This document shows, one piece after another, positions 8,585 through 15,702 of a stretch of DNA of 44,242 bases; within the stretch, counting starts at the first letter, position 1; each line of letters starts with the position of its first letter. The DNA lies in assembly GCF_028291745.1 (NCBI RefSeq), contig NZ_JAQGNQ010000121.1, positions 1 to 44,242 on the forward strand, written 5' to 3'. Both the position numbers and the translations under genes were made by a program. A model generated the notes under the pieces. It searched no databases. It had not been told where the DNA came from and worked only from the letters and a program-made list of their open reading frames with translations. This DNA is from Ramlibacter sp. Its GTDB lineage: Bacteria; Pseudomonadota; Gammaproteobacteria; Burkholderiales; Burkholderiaceae_C.

Positions 8585-10170
8585 CCCGGCAGTTTAGGGC
8601 TCGCGCTTGCCCGGGGGTGGCCGACCCACAGCGCCGCAACGCCGGCACTCGCCAGCGCCAGCAAGGCGCTGACCGCCATGATCCAGCGGTAGCCCGCCAC
8701 GAAAGCCTCGTGCACGACCCCACGCGCCACCGCCGCCGAGGCGCTGGCGGGCAGTTCGATCGCAGCCAGCCGGGCGCGCTGCTGCCACGCCGCTGCGGCC
8801 AACGAGTCCGGCACGCCGGCAGCGGCCATGCCCTCGCGCAGGCGCGGCTCGAACACGGCGGCCATCAGCGCGCCGAACACCGCGATGGCCAGCACCCCCG
8901 CCACCCGCGACAGGGCGTTGTTCACGCCCGAGGCCGTGCCGGCATCGTCGCGGCCGACCGAGTTCATCACCGTGGTGGTGAGTGGCGCCACGGCAATGGC
9001 CATGCCCAGGCCCAGCACCGTCACGCCAGGCAGGAAGCCGCTCCAGTAACTCGCGCGCGTGCCGGGCAGCGCCAACAGCGCGAAGCCCACCGCCGCGACC
9101 AGCGGCCCGGCGATCAGCGGGGCGCGCGCGCCGCGCCGGTCGACCAGCTTGCCGGCCCAGCGCGAAAGAACGAACATCACCAGGATGAAGGGCAGCAGCG
9201 CCGCGCCCGCCTGCGTCGCGGTCAGCCCCTGCACCTGGATCAGGTTCAGCGGCAGGAAGAACAGCCCGCCACCGAGGGCCGCATAGAGCAGCAGCGTGAG
9301 CAGGTTGGCGGCGGCGAAGTCGCCTGCGCGCAGCAGCGAGAGCGGCAGCATCGGCCGCGCCTGCGCGCGTTCGACGAGGAAGAACGCGACCAGGCCGGCG
9401 ACGCCGATCGCGCCCGCTCCCAGCACCAGAGGCGCGCCCCAGCCGCGCGCCGGCGCCTCGATGAAGAAGAACACGATGCCGGCCAGCCCCAGCGTCGCCA
9501 GCAGCGCCCCGCGCACGTCGATGTGCGCGGGCTCACCGGAGCGCCTGCTCTCCGGCACGTGGATCCAGGCGATGGCCACGACCACTGCCGCCACCGGCAG
9601 GTTCACCGCGAAGGCCCAGGACCAGGACAACTGGTCGATCAGGTAACCCCCGAGCAAGGGTCCGGCGGCGGAGGCCACGCCACTGAAGGCAGCCCAGGTG
9701 CCGAAGGCCGCACCGCGCTCGTCCTGCCGGAACGAGGCGCTGATCAGGGCCAGGCTGCCCGGCACCAGCAGCGCCCCGCCCACGCCCTGCAAGGCGCGCG
9801 CGGCGATCAGTTGCTGCACGCTTTGCGACAGCGCGCAAGCCAGCGAGGCCAGCGCGAAGAGCAGCACGCCCGCGATGAACACGCGCCGCCGCCCGAGCCG
9901 GTCGCCCAGCGAGCCGCCCACCAGCAACAGCGCGGCAAGCAGCAGCGCATAGGACTCCACGACCCACTGCACCTGCCCCGCGGAGGCATGCAGCGCCCGC
10001 TGGATCGCGGGCAGCGCCACGTTGACGACCGTGCCGTCGACGAAGGCCAGGCTCGAGCCGAGGATGGAGGCGGCCAGCACCCAGCGCTTGCGTGCCGGCA
10101 GGCAGTCGCGCGCCGCCGCGGCCTGCGCAGGCGCTGCATCGTCGCAGGGGTGGCGGATGGCGATGGTCAT
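8581..10170 (-). CDS. DHA2-family MFS multidrug efflux transporter (14 TM)
   Basis: This 529-residue proton-coupled exporter belongs to the EmrB/QacA group. Motif A (GGSLGDRLGRRRV) lies near residues 84-96, motif C (GPLLGG) near 173, and the D-rich start ILGSSLAFVDGTVVNVALP is the family's typical TM1. The length and hydrophobic pattern fit 14 membrane segments. I placed the start at 10170; an open frame continues to 10551 but that part lies antisense to tupA and is not transporter-like. It is the upstream partner of the histidine kinase (4-bp overlap), which suggests that sensing and efflux are linked. Substrate unknown. Confidence 0.9.
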   Translation of the reverse strand: MTIAIRHPCDDAAPAQAAAARDCLPARKRWVLAASILGSSLAFVDGTVVNVALPAIQRALHASAGQVQWVVESYALLLAALLLVGGSLGDRLGRRRVFIAGVLLFALASLACALSQSVQQLIAARALQGVGGALLVPGSLALISASFRQDERGAAFGTWAAFSGVASAAGPLLGGYLIDQLSWSWAFAVNLPVAAVVVAIAWIHVPESRRSGEPAHIDVRGALLATLGLAGIVFFFIEAPARGWGAPLVLGAGAIGVAGLVAFFLVERAQARPMLPLSLLRAGDFAAANLLTLLLYAALGGGLFFLPLNLIQVQGLTATQAGAALLPFILVMFVLSRWAGKLVDRRGARAPLIAGPLVAAVGFALLALPGTRASYWSGFLPGVTVLGLGMAIAVAPLTTTVMNSVGRDDAGTASGVNNALSRVAGVLAIAVFGALMAAVFEPRLREGMAAAGVPDSLAAAAWQQRARLAAIELPASASAAVARGVVHEAFVAGYRWIMAVSALLALASAGVAALWVGHPRASASPKLPG

Positions 10171-10241
10171 GGGGTGGCCGCCGCGAGAATAGCGCGGCGG
10201 GCCACGCAGCGCGGCCGCGCACGTAACCAGCCGTGTCGGTA

Positions 10242-11054
10242 TCAGCTCGCCGTGCCCGCGTTCGGAAAGAACAGCTGCTCGCCGTTGATCCGATAGCTGG
10301 CGATGGTCGCCTGGCCGTCGGGGCCGGTCACCCAGGCTATGAACTTCTGCGCTTGCGCCGCGTGCACGTGCGGGAATTTCTGCGGGCTCACGAGCATCAC
10401 GCCGTACTGGTTGAACAGGCGCTTGTCGCCCTCGACCAGGATGGCCAGGTCGCCGCGGTTCTTGAAACTCAGCCAGGTGCCGCGGTCGGCCAGCACGTAG
10501 GCATTGCTGGACGAAGCGATGTTCAGCGCGGCGCCCATGCCGCAGCCGCATTCCTGGTAGCCGCTGCCGCGGTTCGCGAGGCCGGCCTGCGTCCAGAAGC
10601 GCTTCTCGGCGGCATCCGTGCCGCTCTTGTCTCCGCGCGAGACGAAGGGCGCATTGGCGGCGGCGAGTTTCGTCAGCGCCGCGACGATGTCGCTGCCTTT
10701 CAGGTGCGCGGGGTCGGACCGCGGGCCGACCAGCACGAAGTCGTTGTACATCACCGGATAGCGGCGCGGGGCGTAGCCCTCGGCGATGTACTTCTCCTCG
10801 GCGGCGCGATCGTGCACGAACAGCACGTCGGCGTCGCCGCGCTTTGCCATGTCGATCGCCTGGCCGGTGCCCACGGCCACCACGCGCACGGTGATCCCGG
10901 TGGCCTTGGTGAAGGCGGGCAGCAGGTGCCCGAACAGCCCCGACTGCTCGGTGGACGTGGTGGACGCCATCAGCAAGGTGGGCGACTGCGCCCAGCCGGC
11001 ACTGACGGCGCAGGACAGCAGGGCGGCACAGAACAGCCGGCGCATGGACATCAT
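10242..11054 (-). CDS. tupA: Tungstate ABC transporter substrate-binding protein TupA
   Basis: This 270-residue periplasmic protein has a signal peptide ending at about AGWAQ. The mature start LLMASTTSTEQSGLFG and the stretch VVAVGTGQAIDMAKRGDADV closely match TupA proteins, where the TTS residues bind the oxyanion. TupA prefers tungstate over molybdate strongly. Three candidate ATG codons lie together (11054, 11051, 11045); I chose 11054 because it overlaps the tupC stop as ATGA and follows GGAGAA. It is the last gene of the tupBCA operon, whereas many tup operons begin with tupA. Tungstate specificity is inferred from family similarity. Confidence 0.92.
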   Translation of the reverse strand: MMSMRRLFCAALLSCAVSAGWAQSPTLLMASTTSTEQSGLFGHLLPAFTKATGITVRVVAVGTGQAIDMAKRGDADVLFVHDRAAEEKYIAEGYAPRRYPVMYNDFVLVGPRSDPAHLKGSDIVAALTKLAAANAPFVSRGDKSGTDAAEKRFWTQAGLANRGSGYQECGCGMGAALNIASSSNAYVLADRGTWLSFKNRGDLAILVEGDKRLFNQYGVMLVSPQKFPHVHAAQAQKFIAWVTGPDGQATIASYRINGEQLFFPNAGTAS

Positions 11055-11749
11055 CCGAGTTCTCCCTTGACGAACAGTTCGGCCTCGCGGGAGGTCTCTC
11101 CCAGCGGGCCGTTGAAGAAGGCGTGCACCGGCAGGTCGGCCAGCACGTGGCCGCCTTCCATGTACACGACCCGCGTGGCCAGGCGCTTGACCTGGCCCAG
11201 GTTGTGGCTGGCGAAGACCAGCGTCGTGCCGGCAGCGGCGAAGTCGGCCATCAGCGTCTCGACCTCGCGCTTGGCGTGCGGGTCGAGGCTGGCGGTGGGC
11301 TCGTCCAGCAGCAGCACCTGCGGCGCCAGGCACCAGGCGCGCGCCAGCGCCATGCGCTGCAACTGGCCGCCCGAGAGCGTGCGCGCATTGCGCAGCGCCA
11401 CCGAGCCGAGGCCGACGCGCGCCAGCGCCTGCAGGGCCTTCGCCCTGGCCACGCGCCAGGGCGTGCCGCGCAGCCAGAGCGCCAGCGCCACGTTGGCCAG
11501 CGCCGAGGCGCGCAGCGCGAACGGGCGCTGGAACACCATCGCCTGGCGCATCGCCTCGTCGCGCAGCACCGAGCCGGTGGTGGGGCGCAGCAGGCCGTGC
11601 AGCACGCGCAGCAGCGTGCTCTTGCCGCTGCCGTTGGCACCGATGATCGCCACCCGCTCGCCCCCGGCGATGCGCAGGTCGATCCCCTGCAGCGCGGTCA
11701 CTGCGCCGTACTGCAGTCCGACGCCCTTGAGCTGCACCCAGCCAGACAT
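11051..11749 (-). CDS. tupC: Tungstate ABC transporter ATP-binding protein TupC
   Basis: This 232-residue ATPase has Walker A GANGSGKST at 37-45, the signature LSGGQ near 134, Walker B VLLLDEPTASLD near 154-165 and the H-loop in FASHNLG. It lacks the C-terminal TOBE domain found in the neighbouring ModC, as expected for TupC. The start codon overlaps the tupB stop by one base (TGATG) and its own stop overlaps tupA, so all three proteins are translationally coupled. Confidence 0.93.
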   Translation of the reverse strand: MSGWVQLKGVGLQYGAVTALQGIDLRIAGGERVAIIGANGSGKSTLLRVLHGLLRPTTGSVLRDEAMRQAMVFQRPFALRASALANVALALWLRGTPWRVARAKALQALARVGLGSVALRNARTLSGGQLQRMALARAWCLAPQVLLLDEPTASLDPHAKREVETLMADFAAAGTTLVFASHNLGQVKRLATRVVYMEGGHVLADLPVHAFFNGPLGETSREAELFVKGELG

Positions 11750-12480
11750 CAGGCGGGCGCCCCGGCCAGCACGATGCCCTCGGCATGCGCGCCGCGCCAG
11801 CGTGCCAGCAGCGCGATCGCGGCATTGAGCGCGAGCACCACCGACAGCAGGATCACGCCGAGCGCCAGCGCCAGCGGCAGGTCGCCCTTGCTGGTCTCCA
11901 GCGCGATGGCGGTGGTCATCACGCGGGTGTAGCCGTCGATGTTGCCGCCGACGATCATCACCGCACCCACCTCCGAGATGGCGCGGCCGAAGCAGGCGAG
12001 CAGCACGGTCAGCAGCGCAAAGCGCTCGTCGAAGGCCAGCAGCAAGCTGCGCAGCACGCCGCCGGCGCCCAGCGAGCGCAGTTGTTCCCCGTTGGCGTCG
12101 TCGGCGTCCTGCACCACCTGGCGCGTCAGCGCCGTGCACACGGGCAGCACCAGCAGCACCTGCGCCAGCACCATGGCCTGGAAGGAAAACAACCAGCCCA
12201 GGAAGCCCAGCGGCCCCGAGCGCGAGAGCAGGAGATACACGACCAGCCCCACCACCACCGAGGGCACGGCCAGGAAGGTGTTGAGCACGGTCACCAGCGC
12301 GCCACGCGCGGGGAAGCGCGCCACGCCCAGCCAGGCGCCGAGCACCAGTCCGAGGACGGTGCCGACGATGCAGGCGCTGCTGCTGACCGCTAGCGATCGG
12401 CCGACGATGGACAGCAGCATGGGGTCCATCACGGCGACCAGGTGCGCGGCCTGGGCCAGGCTCTCCTGGAAGGTATTCAT
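11749..12480 (-). CDS. tupB: Tungstate ABC transporter permease TupB
   Basis: This 243-residue inner-membrane permease has five to six hydrophobic segments. Near residues 175-205 it contains RAISEVGAVMIVGGNI followed by GYTRVMTTAI, the form typical of TupB (ModB has EFG and IPG at this place). It is the first gene of tupBCA and is divergent from a ModE-like regulator, 112 bp away. Confidence 0.93.
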   Translation of the reverse strand: MNTFQESLAQAAHLVAVMDPMLLSIVGRSLAVSSSACIVGTVLGLVLGAWLGVARFPARGALVTVLNTFLAVPSVVVGLVVYLLLSRSGPLGFLGWLFSFQAMVLAQVLLVLPVCTALTRQVVQDADDANGEQLRSLGAGGVLRSLLLAFDERFALLTVLLACFGRAISEVGAVMIVGGNIDGYTRVMTTAIALETSKGDLPLALALGVILLSVVLALNAAIALLARWRGAHAEGIVLAGAPA

Positions 12481-12530
12481 GGGCGCGAATGCTACGTGTT
12501 CAGACGAAGCCCTGCCCTCGGGTCATGCGA

Positions 12531-12552
12531 GCTATGAACGGGGCTGCATAGC
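12531..12552. promoter_or_regulatory. Candidate ModE-type operator in the tupB/regulator gap
   Basis: A perfect inverted repeat GCTATG-N10-CATAGC lies midway in the 112-bp gap between tupB and the regulator. The right half with flank reads CATAGCG, close to half-sites of known ModE boxes (TATAGCG/TAACG type). Position suits control of both genes. This is a single-site match by eye. Confidence 0.45.
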
Positions 12553-12592
12553 GCAGCGGCCGCGCGGCAGCCCTTCGCTCATACTTGCCGCC

Positions 12593-13690
12593 ATGCGCAA
12601 GGTGCAACTCTCGTACGACTTCGCGCCGCGCCGGCACGACGGCTGGGTGCGCAACCCGCTGGTCGACCTGCTGCATGCCGTGCAGGAGCAAGGCTCCATC
12701 TCCAGCGCGGCCCGCGTGCTGGATCTGTCCTATCGCCACGTGTGGGGTGAACTGCGCCGCTGGGAGTCGCAGCTGGGGCATCCGCTGATCCTGTGGGAGA
12801 AGGGCCAGCGCGCACGGCTCGCCCCCTTCGGCCAGAAGCTGCTGTGGGCGGAGCGGCAGGCGCAGGCCCGGCTCGCACCGCAGATCGAGGCGCTGCATGC
12901 CGACCTGGAGCGCGCCTTCGCGGTGGCGTTCGACGATACCGCGCAGGTGCTGACGCTGTTCGCGAGCCACGACGACGGCTTGTCGCTGCTGCGCGGCTTT
13001 GCCGTGGCGCAGGGGCGCCTGCACCTCGATGTGCGCTTTTGCGGCAGCGTCGATGCGATCGCCGCGCTGAATGCCGGACGCTGCACGCTGGCCGGCTTCC
13101 ATGCTTCGCAGCAACCGGGCCTGGGCAGCATCACGCAGCGCACTTACCAGCCGCTGCTGCAGACGGGGCGCCACAAGCTGATCGGATTTGCCGAGCGCAG
13201 CCAGGGCCTGATGGTGGCGGCGGGCAATCCGCTGCGGCTCGCCGCGCTGGCGGACGTCGTGCGGCGCTGCGCGCGCTTCGTCAATCGGCCGGCGGGCAGC
13301 GGCACGCGGCTGCTGTGCGACGAGCTGCTGGCGCGCGAAGGCCTGGCGCCGCAGCAGCTTGCCGGGTATGGACGCGACGAGCCCTCGCATGCCGCGGTGG
13401 CGCAGGCGGTGGCCTCGGGCAGCGCGGATGCAGGCCTCGGCATCGAGGCGGCGGCGCGGGCGCGCGGGCTGGACTTCGTGCCGCTGCTGCAGGAGCGCTA
13501 TTTCCTGGTGTGCCTGAAGGAGGCGCTGGAAGAAGCGCCGATCGCCGCGCTGCGCACGCTGCTGCAGGGGCAGGCCTGGCAGCGCGAGCTGTCGCTGCTG
13601 GCGGGGTATACGCCGTGGCGCAGCGGCGAGGTCTTGAGTCTGAAGGCGCAATTGCCGTGGTGGGATTTGCCGCCGAAGAAGAAGCGATGA
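12593..13690 (+). CDS. ModE-like transcription regulator with periplasmic-binding-protein-like sensor domain
   Basis: This 365-residue regulator has an N-terminal winged helix-turn-helix of the ModE-N type (about residues 20-90; GSISSAARVLDLSYRHVWGE is the helix-turn-helix). The rest (about 120-330) is a PBP-like domain of the kind linked to molybdate/tungstate regulators (PF12727-like; for example GTRLLCDELL and SADAGLGIEAAA). Classical ModE instead ends in two Mop domains. By position, divergent from tupBCA, it most likely senses tungstate or molybdate and controls uptake. The start at 12593 gives the shortest full ModE-N domain. The ligand is an inference. Confidence 0.85.
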   Translation: MRKVQLSYDFAPRRHDGWVRNPLVDLLHAVQEQGSISSAARVLDLSYRHVWGELRRWESQLGHPLILWEKGQRARLAPFGQKLLWAERQAQARLAPQIEALHADLERAFAVAFDDTAQVLTLFASHDDGLSLLRGFAVAQGRLHLDVRFCGSVDAIAALNAGRCTLAGFHASQQPGLGSITQRTYQPLLQTGRHKLIGFAERSQGLMVAAGNPLRLAALADVVRRCARFVNRPAGSGTRLLCDELLAREGLAPQQLAGYGRDEPSHAAVAQAVASGSADAGLGIEAAARARGLDFVPLLQERYFLVCLKEALEEAPIAALRTLLQGQAWQRELSLLAGYTPWRSGEVLSLKAQLPWWDLPPKKKR

Positions 13691-13723
13691 GCGCGAATGC
13701 GGAAGCGGATGTCCGTTCCCTGT

Positions 13724-14983
13724 TCAAACCGCGCAAGTCCGAAACCCCACGAAGCCCTCATCCCGATCCGGCAACGCCCACCACCGCGCCCGCGGATGCT
13801 TCATGCGCGCGCGGGTCGCGAACGACGCGCCGCGCTGCACCCGTGCCATGCCGAACACCGGCTGCGCATCCAGTTCCGCCTGCGGTGTCCAGGCATCGGG
13901 CCGGAAGCCGGCGAAGGGGCGCACGGTGCCGGACATCCATTCGCGCACCTCGCCCCAGCGGAAACCACGCCGCGTTGCCTGCAAGGCGGCGATCTCCCAT
14001 TCTGCTTCGGTCGGCAGGCGACGGCCGGCCCAGCGCGCCCAGGCATCGGCCTCCCACCAGCTCACGTGCATCGCGAGCTGGCTGCCGGCCATGCGCGTGG
14101 CCTTGCCGAACATCGTCTGCATCACGGCGCCGCTGGCGACGCCGATCTGCTCCACGTAGCGCGGCCCGCGACGGCCGTCGGCTTCGCCTTGGCGCTGCAG
14201 CCAGTGCCAGCCTTGCGGGTGCCACAGCTCCTCGCGGTCGTAGCCGCCGTCGGCGATGAACTCCACGTATTGCGACCAGGTCACCGGCTGCGCATCGATC
14301 TCGAACTCGGGCACGGCCACCCTCTCCTGCCCGCACTCCACGTCCAGCGCAAAGCCCTCTTCGGACCAGCCCAGGCTCCACGGGCTCGCCGGCAGCAGCA
14401 ATGGGTCGCGCATTGCCGCCCCCGCGGGCAAGCTCACTCCCACGGGCACGCCCGCCGCCTGCGCGATGGCCAGCAGCTGCTCGCCCCGCAGGTCCTCGTG
14501 GAACAGCACCATGCGGTGGAAGTACAGGCCGTCGTCGTCATCGGGTGCACGATCCAGCAGTTCGAGCGTGGTCTCCAGCGTGTCCAGCAGGTAGGCCCGC
14601 ACGTTGCCGGCATCGGGCAGCGGCAGCGACCAGCGCTGCGACGGCGCCACCAGGCGGGGATCGAACAGTTCGTCGGACTGCGGCTCCACCGAGGCGATGT
14701 GCATGGCGTCGGGCGGACAGCGCGGGCCCAGCGCGCGCTGCGGATTGCGCCCTATCCAGTACTCCGCCAGCCAGGCCACATGTCCGGCCAGCCAGAGCGG
14801 CGGAACCGCGTGCGGCAAGGGCTGCAGGCGCATGGCCGGACCGAGCGCCTGCTGGAAATGCTGCAGCAGCGACAAGGTATAGTTGCGGGCCTCGATCAGG
14901 GCCAGCGAGAGCGGCTCGCGAGCGAGGCGGCGTGCACCGGAAGCGTTGTCCGCACCGGTGTCGCGATGGGGACCCAATGGCAT
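13724..14983 (-). CDS. EgtB/SenA-family nonheme iron enzyme-like protein, one iron ligand replaced
   Basis: The protein (419 residues from this start) has an N-terminal DinB-like helical domain (about 25-180) and a C-terminal formylglycine-generating-enzyme-like domain (about 220-415; RRLPTEAEWE and GFRTCAV are diagnostic). This is the layout of EgtB (ergothioneine C-S bond formation) and SenA (selenoneine synthase). EgtB-type enzymes bind iron through one His in the first helix pair and two in HxxxH. Here the first is present (AGHVAW, His68) but the second motif reads HEDLR, with His162 and Arg166. Activity may be altered or lost. The start is uncertain: ATG 14983 lies very close to AGAGGAG, TTG 14977 is better spaced, and ATG 15013 lies in the leader hairpin. 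No senB, senC, egtC or egtD is seen nearby. Confidence 0.75.
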   Translation of the reverse strand: MPLGPHRDTGADNASGARRLAREPLSLALIEARNYTLSLLQHFQQALGPAMRLQPLPHAVPPLWLAGHVAWLAEYWIGRNPQRALGPRCPPDAMHIASVEPQSDELFDPRLVAPSQRWSLPLPDAGNVRAYLLDTLETTLELLDRAPDDDDGLYFHRMVLFHEDLRGEQLLAIAQAAGVPVGVSLPAGAAMRDPLLLPASPWSLGWSEEGFALDVECGQERVAVPEFEIDAQPVTWSQYVEFIADGGYDREELWHPQGWHWLQRQGEADGRRGPRYVEQIGVASGAVMQTMFGKATRMAGSQLAMHVSWWEADAWARWAGRRLPTEAEWEIAALQATRRGFRWGEVREWMSGTVRPFAGFRPDAWTPQAELDAQPVFGMARVQRGASFATRARMKHPRARWWALPDRDEGFVGFRTCAV

Positions 14984-14989
14984 CTCCTC

Positions 14990-15130
14990 TGGTTGGCGCC
15001 GCTCACCGGCCATGGCGGCCCGGGGGAAACCCGGGTTGCCGAGTCAGCAGGTTTTCAGCGCATCGCAACGAGTATCAACGATCAAGGGGGCCTCGCAGGC
15101 CCCTGTTTTTCATCTGCACGGAGACTCCCG
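14990..15130 (+). promoter_or_regulatory. Structured leader / attenuator upstream of the TRAP permease genes
   Basis: On the plus strand, 15014-15024 and 15030-15040 pair in an 11-bp helix without mismatches (two G-U pairs) around a GGAAA loop. About 45 nt further lies an intrinsic terminator (15086-15110), only 20 bp before the GTG of the small permease subunit. GGCCC at 15017-15021 is complementary to GGGCC at 15088-15092, so the hairpin and the terminator could compete. A hairpin plus terminator within a leader is the layout of riboswitches and attenuators. I cannot match it to a known class. Confidence 0.5.
15086..15110 (+). terminator. Intrinsic terminator in the TRAP leader
   Basis: The stem GGGGCCT (15087-15093) and AGGCCCC (15097-15103) closes a CGC loop, extended by one G-U pair, and is followed by GTTTTT. 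It works on the plus strand only; the opposite strand has no T-run. No plus-strand gene ends just upstream, so it probably controls read-through into the TRAP genes. Confidence 0.8.
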
Positions 15131-15670
15131 GTGTCCGCACTCCTGAAGTTTGCCCTGGCCGTGGACTGGATCAGCCGCCGCCTCGGGTGGGCCGCCTCGA
15201 TGGCCGTCCTGCTCACGGCGCTCATCTCCGCCGGCAACGCCGTCATCCGCTACCTGTTCGACACCAGTTCCAACGGCTGGCTCGAGATCCAGTGGTACCT
15301 GTTTGCCGCCATCGTGATGCTGGGCGCGCCCGCGGTGCTGGCGGTGAACGAGCACGTGCGGGTCGACCTGGTCTACGGGCGCCTGAAGAATCATGGCGCC
15401 GTCTACGTCGACCTGTTCGGGCTGGTGTTCTTCCTGCTGCCGGTCATGGGGCTGCTGGCGTACCTCTCAACGCCGCTGCTGGTGAAGATGTACCTCACGC
15501 ACGAAATGTCGAACAACGCCGGCGGCCTGATCCGCTGGCCGGCCATGCTGATGCTGCCCGTGGGCTTCGGGCTGATGGTGCTGCAGGGGATCTCCGAGAT
15601 CATCAAGCGCGTGTGCTACCTGCGCGGGCTGTACCAGATGGACACGACCTACGAAGCGCCGCTGCAGTAG
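15131..15670 (+). CDS. dctQ: TRAP transporter small permease subunit (DctQ-type)
   Basis: This 179-residue inner-membrane protein has four hydrophobic segments and the typical ISAGNAVIRYLFDTSSNGW and EIQWYLFAA stretch of DctQ proteins. It holds the complex together with the large subunit. The start is a GTG with GGAG 7 nt upstream at 15120-15123; no ATG exists between the terminator and this point in frame. The large subunit follows after 32 bp. The substrate-binding protein is not adjacent; three candidates lie at 25734-30411 on the other strand. Confidence 0.9.
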   Translation: MSALLKFALAVDWISRRLGWAASMAVLLTALISAGNAVIRYLFDTSSNGWLEIQWYLFAAIVMLGAPAVLAVNEHVRVDLVYGRLKNHGAVYVDLFGLVFFLLPVMGLLAYLSTPLLVKMYLTHEMSNNAGGLIRWPAMLMLPVGFGLMVLQGISEIIKRVCYLRGLYQMDTTYEAPLQ

Positions 15671-15702
15671 GCGCGAGATAACAAGAACGACGGACTTCCC
15701 CC

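Noticed and set aside
6239..8692. 817-codon plus-strand frame opposite the histidine kinase
   Set aside because: Composition is His/Arg/Gln-rich shadow; the minus-strand kinase has full domain structure.
15011..15013. Start of the EgtB-like protein at 15013
   Set aside because: The codon adjoins the strong hairpin, has no ribosome site, and adds ten unconserved residues; an AGAGGAG lies nearer to 14983/14977.
15041..15056. Resemblance to a cobalamin riboswitch box in the TRAP leader
   Set aside because: GAGTCAGCAGG resembles part of the box only; the long conserved core and the other helices are missing.
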